Part shown: one piece after another, positions 61,120-64,000 of the stretch | Layout of the letters: each line of letters begins with the position of its first letter | Numbering within the stretch: the stretch's first letter is position 1 | Assembly (NCBI RefSeq): GCF_017353515.1 | Contig: NZ_JAFMPY010000022.1 | Span: forward strand, 38,841 to 102,840 | Source of the DNA: Jiella sonneratiae | GTDB taxonomy: Bacteria > Pseudomonadota > Alphaproteobacteria > Rhizobiales > Rhizobiaceae | Length of the DNA: 64,000 bases | Direction: 5' to 3' | Notes under the pieces: generated by a model | Databases searched by the model: none | Told to the model about the DNA's origin: nothing | Seen by the model: the letters and a program-made list of their open reading frames with translations, nothing else | Made by a program: the position numbers and the translations under genes

Positions 61120-61426
61120 CGAGCCGCGAGGACTGCCATTGTTCGACTGGAGCCCGCCCACTGCCGACGTGATCCCATTCCCAGCGAAAGCACGGGTCGG
61201 GAAGATCCGCCGGACTGCCGAGATGATCGACGAGACCACCACCCGCGGCGCCGAAGCCTACTGGCGGCGGACCGTTTCCGATCTTCGCCGTCAGATGGAA
61301 CGGGCGTGTGTGCCTGCCGATCGGATCGAAACCGAGCTTCGGGCTTTCTTCGATGCCGTCCAGACCGAGTTGACCAGGCGAGCCTACGCAGGGCACCGCT
61401 CGCGACCGGGAGGCGACGCGGCATGA
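61106..61426 (+). CDS. DUF6074-like phage-element protein
   Basis: The 106-residue protein contains LPLFDWSPPTADVIPFPAKA followed by RVGKIRRTAEMI and TRGAEAYWRRTV. This arrangement (PLFDW..., DVIPFP, RVGKxRRTA, AYW) is typical of small DUF6074 proteins found in prophages and islands of Rhizobiales. The function is unknown. Confidence 0.75.
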   Translation: MKHRDEPRGLPLFDWSPPTADVIPFPAKARVGKIRRTAEMIDETTTRGAEAYWRRTVSDLRRQMERACVPADRIETELRAFFDAVQTELTRRAYAGHRSRPGGDAA

Positions 61427-61557
61427 TCCGATCGAGATCGGCGCGCCGACCTCGGAGGCAATCTCCACGGCACAAAATGCGCCGCAATCTTGAGCCCTCA
61501 CTGCAAGTTGCGGCAGCGTTGCCCAACGAACGGAAGCTGGATTGCCGAGATGGATGA
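61423..61557 (+). CDS. possible small basic peptide
   Basis: The 44-residue frame MIRSRSARRPRRQSPRHKMR starts with an ATGA overlap to the previous gene and runs eight bases into the next start. Only the overlap pattern supports it. Confidence 0.3.
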   Translation: MIRSRSARRPRRQSPRHKMRRNLEPSLQVAAALPNERKLDCRDG

Positions 61558-62044
61558 GCAGGTTGAGCCGACTGTCGACGAGACCACCTGGGATCAAGCA
61601 AGGTGGGAGGAATTTCATGCATGGGCAATCAAAGGATATCTCGGGTGGTATAACCTCCACGCCAACCGGTATGAGCGACGAGCGGCAAGCGCAGAATGGA
61701 TCGCGATCGGGCTCGGGGTAGCAGCTACGGTGGCAGCGGCGTTTCCGTCGAAGGATCTCGGATGGTCCGACAATGAACAGGCCTTGGTCAAATGGCTGGT
61801 CGTCCTGCTCACTGCATGCGCTACCAGTGCCGCTGCCATCTTCGCCAAACTGGCAGACCTTGCTCGCAAACGCGAACGGGGCCGGGCCGCAATGGCCGCG
61901 ATAGAGCAGGAAGCCCGTATCAAGCTCACCATGGAACCCATGGGGGATCGGGCCCGGTCGCATTACCTCCTCGATCTCTCGCGCCGGATCACCGACATCG
62001 AAGGCAAGTATGGAACGGAGTTCGCAGAGAGATCCAAGGCATAG
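61550..62044 (+). CDS. two-transmembrane SLATT/DUF4231-like protein
   Basis: The 164-residue protein has a helical N-terminus (WEEFHAWAIKGYLGWYNLHA, NRYERRAASAEWIAIGLG), two adjacent transmembrane helices (WIAIGLGVAATVAAAFP and VKWLVVLLTACATSAAAIFA) and a cytoplasmic helical tail (LADLARKRERGRAAMAAIEQ). The layout matches SLATT-type 2TM effectors of nucleotide-sensing defence systems. No cyclase or SLOG partner is adjacent; an HNH nuclease gene follows. The assignment is by architecture and needs a profile search. Confidence 0.55.
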   Translation: MDEQVEPTVDETTWDQARWEEFHAWAIKGYLGWYNLHANRYERRAASAEWIAIGLGVAATVAAAFPSKDLGWSDNEQALVKWLVVLLTACATSAAAIFAKLADLARKRERGRAAMAAIEQEARIKLTMEPMGDRARSHYLLDLSRRITDIEGKYGTEFAERSKA

Positions 62045-62119
62045 ATGCCTCTTCTCCCGCCCCCTGCTACGAACCACGATGCCTCATTTTCCGCGTTGGC
62101 AAACAGCAGGGGGGGCAGG

Positions 62120-62536
62120 ATGAAGGTGCGAAAGGAAGTGCGAGCCCTCGTTCTCGAACGCGACCATTGGCGCTGCTATCTGTGCGGCAGACGCACCACA
62201 AGCGCGACGGGCTATCCGCTATTGGAAACGGCAGCCACAATCGATCATGTCGATCCGCGATACTGGAAGAACAGGAACGAAGCGGAAAACCTCCGATGCT
62301 CCTGCCAAAGGTGCAACCGCGCGAAGGGCGGGCGACACGTCTGGTTCTTCATCTCGTTCTGGGCATACCCCGACGCCGGCGTCTCCGATGAGCGGCCATG
62401 CAGCCGAAGGCTTACCCCAGAAGAGATGGGCAGCCTCTGGCGCCACTACATGTTCGATGGCGATGAACCTGCCGAGCCGTGGGGAAAACCTCCTCATCCC
62501 CTTCTGGCTGAGGTGATAGACCCGGATTACCTCTGA
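62120..62536 (+). CDS. HNH endonuclease
   Basis: The 138-residue protein has a treble-clef HNH fold: HWRCYLCGRRTTSATG, then ATIDHVDPRYWKNRNEAENL, then RCSCQRCNRAKGGRHVW. The zinc Cys pairs and the catalytic His-Asp-His region are complete. The start MKVRKEVRALVLERD at 62120 is preferred; ATG 62045 directly after the previous stop would add 25 low-complexity residues. It may be a defence or mobility nuclease. Confidence 0.85.
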   Translation: MKVRKEVRALVLERDHWRCYLCGRRTTSATGYPLLETAATIDHVDPRYWKNRNEAENLRCSCQRCNRAKGGRHVWFFISFWAYPDAGVSDERPCSRRLTPEEMGSLWRHYMFDGDEPAEPWGKPPHPLLAEVIDPDYL

Positions 62537-62676
62537 TCAAGGGCCTCACGAGGCGCCCTACGCTCCGCGCGCGAGATCGCTAGATCGGCTTGCATTCCTC
62601 GGCTTATGCGCATTCGAGATAACACGAGCAGGCGGCACCGCTTCTTGAGCGGCAGGACTGGAACCAGACTTGCTCA

Positions 62677-62712
62677 CGCTTATTTCGTTTATTGCGTTTA
62701 TAGCGTTTAGCC
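62677..62712. promoter_or_regulatory. four tandem 9-bp repeats upstream of the antitoxin gene
   Basis: CGCTTATTT, CGTTTATTG, CGTTTATAG and CGTTTAGCC follow each other without gaps. They lie 32 bases before the antitoxin start and probably overlap its promoter. Autoregulation by the HTH antitoxin is likely. Confidence 0.55.
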
Positions 62713-62743
62713 ACTACGGCTAAGACGCTTGAGGAGAACCCCG

Positions 62744-63199
62744 ATGACCGTGCCAGCTTTTGCCAAAGAGTTTGGTGGTCGCCTGCCATCCGCAAATGAG
62801 CAGAAGGCCGCAAATCAGTTGAGAACAGTCCTTGCAGCACAGGCGGCAGGGGACGCGACGCTGCGTGTGCTCGACGACGAGAAGAAGCCCTTCGAAATCA
62901 CCCTCACGCCTGGCCTGTCGAACCTCCTCATGGAGTTGTTGCGGCATGTCGGCCGAGGTGACGCTGTGACGCTTGTGCCCGTTGAGCAAATGCTGACGAC
63001 ACAGCAGGCGGCCGACATTTTGAACGTCTCCCGACCCTTCCTGATCTCGCTGCTGGAAAAGGGTGAGATCGAGTATTCTACGGTCGGCAAGCACCGCAGG
63101 ATCAAGGCCGAAACCCTCTTTGCCTACAAAGCTGCCAAGGCAGCAAAGCGATCGGCTGCCTTGGAGGAGTTGGCGGAACTGGATGCGGAGTATCTCTAG
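62744..63199 (+). CDS. HTH (excisionase-family) antitoxin
   Basis: The 151-residue protein has a C-terminal winged HTH, VEQMLTTQQAADILNVSRPF followed by LISLLEKGEIEYSTVGKHRR, and a helical N-terminal part that may bind the toxin. The start at 62744 follows GAGGAG. A PIN-domain gene begins four bases after its stop, the usual order of this toxin-antitoxin type. Confidence 0.85.
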   Translation: MTVPAFAKEFGGRLPSANEQKAANQLRTVLAAQAAGDATLRVLDDEKKPFEITLTPGLSNLLMELLRHVGRGDAVTLVPVEQMLTTQQAADILNVSRPFLISLLEKGEIEYSTVGKHRRIKAETLFAYKAAKAAKRSAALEELAELDAEYL

Positions 63200-63202
63200 G
63201 CT

Positions 63203-63793
63203 TTGTTCGCAAATCGCTTCACTGCCCTGATCGACGCGTGCACGCTGGCCGGGACACTGCGGAGGAATTTGCTGCTCAGCCTGGCGGAAGCTGAGTTCTT
63301 CCGCATTCGCTGGTCTGAGCAGATTATGGAGGAGACAGAGAGGGCAATAAACGCGATCCTCGAAGGCAAAAACGCGCCGGACGCTGCCGAGAGAGCCTCT
63401 CGAGCTCGGAAAGCGATGGAAGGTGCATTCGAGGAAGCTATGGTCTTCGACTTCGACCTCTTCCTGCCCGCATGCGGAGAGTTGCCCGATCCTGGTGATG
63501 CGCACGTTCTCGCAGCCGCCATCAAGACGCAGGCCGCGATCATCGTCACCGAAAATCTAAAAGACTTTCCGCCAGCCTATTTGGACAGGTTCGGGATCGA
63601 AGTCAGATCTGCCGATGCATTCCTAGCGAACACGATCGCTTTGGACGAAGGCAAGGCCGTTGCAGCCATCCGCATCATGCGAAAGCGCTTGAAAATTCCT
63701 GAGAAGACGCCGGCCATCCTCCTTCTCGAAATGGAGGCGGCGGGCCTCACTGAGACGGTTGATGTTCTCCGCTCTCACGAACGATCTCTCTGA
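63203..63793 (+). CDS. PIN-domain toxin
   Basis: The 196-residue protein has PIN ribonuclease acidic residues in ALIDACTLAGTLRRN, RWSEQIMEETERAINA, LPDPGDAHVLAAAIKT and IIVTENLKDFPPAYL. It starts with TTG at 63203, four bases after the antitoxin stop. PIN toxins cleave RNA and are held in check by the partner HTH protein. Confidence 0.87.
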   Translation: MFANRFTALIDACTLAGTLRRNLLLSLAEAEFFRIRWSEQIMEETERAINAILEGKNAPDAAERASRARKAMEGAFEEAMVFDFDLFLPACGELPDPGDAHVLAAAIKTQAAIIVTENLKDFPPAYLDRFGIEVRSADAFLANTIALDEGKAVAAIRIMRKRLKIPEKTPAILLLEMEAAGLTETVDVLRSHERSL

Positions 63794-63873
63794 GGCCGGC
63801 GAGTAACACCGAGGTCGTGATAGATTGCTTAGCCGTGCGATCTCTCGAGGCTGCATTGAGTGGTGCCAAGGCC

Positions 63874-64000
63874 TGTGAATCGGCGTGGAATAAGGACCCC
63901 GTTTCAGGGGTGATCGGCGTCCAAACGGGACCCCTGTGACGCAGGGGTTCAAAGTGCCTTCCGAGATTGATCGGAGGCCGAGTTGGGATGCTTGTCGTGG
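63874..64000 (+). mobile_element. left end of an IS21-like element (continues beyond window)
   Basis: TGTGAATCGGCGTGGAATAA (from 63874) begins a typical IS21-type end. Two 22-bp repeats of the form ATCGGCGT-N7-GGACCCC or GGGACCCC lie at 63879-63900 and 63913-63934, as in the multiple terminal transposase sites of this family. A transposase start follows at 63988. Confidence 0.68.
63988..64000 (+). CDS. istA: IS21-family transposase IstA, first codons only
   Basis: ATGCTTGTCGTGG encodes MLVV, the common N-terminus of rhizobial IstA proteins. GGAGG lies eleven bases upstream (63973-63977). The rest lies beyond the window, so the call rests mainly on the terminal repeats just before it. Confidence 0.55.

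Overview
This window is high-GC DNA from an alphaproteobacterium, most likely of the order Hyphomicrobiales (Rhizobiales). The evidence is a CtrA regulator with its phosphotransferase ChpT, an EipA/DUF1134 gene divergent from chpT, an MbfA-type iron exporter behind an Irr-like palindrome, and the gene order DUF1674 / htpX / rsmB / heparinase-like / purH. No rRNA and no intact tRNA are present. I cannot name the genus from sequence alone.

Layout. 1-17.8 kb is housekeeping and accessory: a cut OmpA-like lipoprotein, a phytase-like esterase, a YitT membrane protein, a ligase-associated exonuclease, a MarR/GNAT pair, an SDR, CsbD, a Sel1-repeat protein, a D-2-hydroxyacid dehydrogenase, two cupins, an orphan ABC ATPase, a thermonuclease, then DUF1674, htpX, rsmB and a heparinase-like gene. 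18-22 kb has kup and purH. A coupled GNAT plus small-protein pair follows at 22.1-23.2 kb. 23.5-32 kb is rich in cell-cycle functions: a degenerate receiver protein, chpT, eipA, a membrane coiled-coil protein, a TrmH-type methyltransferase, hisA, mbfA, ctrA and a FliJ-like gene.

33.3-51.6 kb is a complete nitrate/nitrite/cyanate assimilation region read on the minus strand. nasT and nasS form the sensor pair. Next comes a leader with an ANTAR-type hexaloop hairpin and an intrinsic terminator, then nrtA, nrtB and a fused nrtCD ATPase. Two tandem BrnT/BrnA-type toxin-antitoxin modules on the plus strand interrupt the region. A GAF protein, nirB, nirD, a NirC/FocA-type channel, a PP2C-kinase fusion, cynS and nasA follow. 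The likely logic is that nitrate releases NasT from NasS, NasT lets transcription pass the leader terminator, nitrate is imported, and it is reduced to nitrite and then ammonium.

51.8-56.6 kb carries a universal stress protein behind an FNR/FixK-type box, a DUF1127-like small protein, a membrane GGDEF-EAL protein and an RpfF-like crotonase (possible DSF fatty-acid signal synthase) with a CtrA-like site upstream.

From about 56.96 kb to the right edge lies an integrative element with lower GC. It starts at a 3' tRNA-Lys-like fragment (putative att site) and carries a tyrosine integrase, an Arc-type regulator, a 17-bp-phased operator array, a chain of overlapping small genes, an iteron-like repeat, a DUF6074-like gene, a two-TM SLATT-like protein next to an HNH nuclease, and an HTH/PIN toxin-antitoxin pair. 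At the right edge another mobile element begins: an IS21-like left end with two 22-bp terminal repeats and the first codons of istA.
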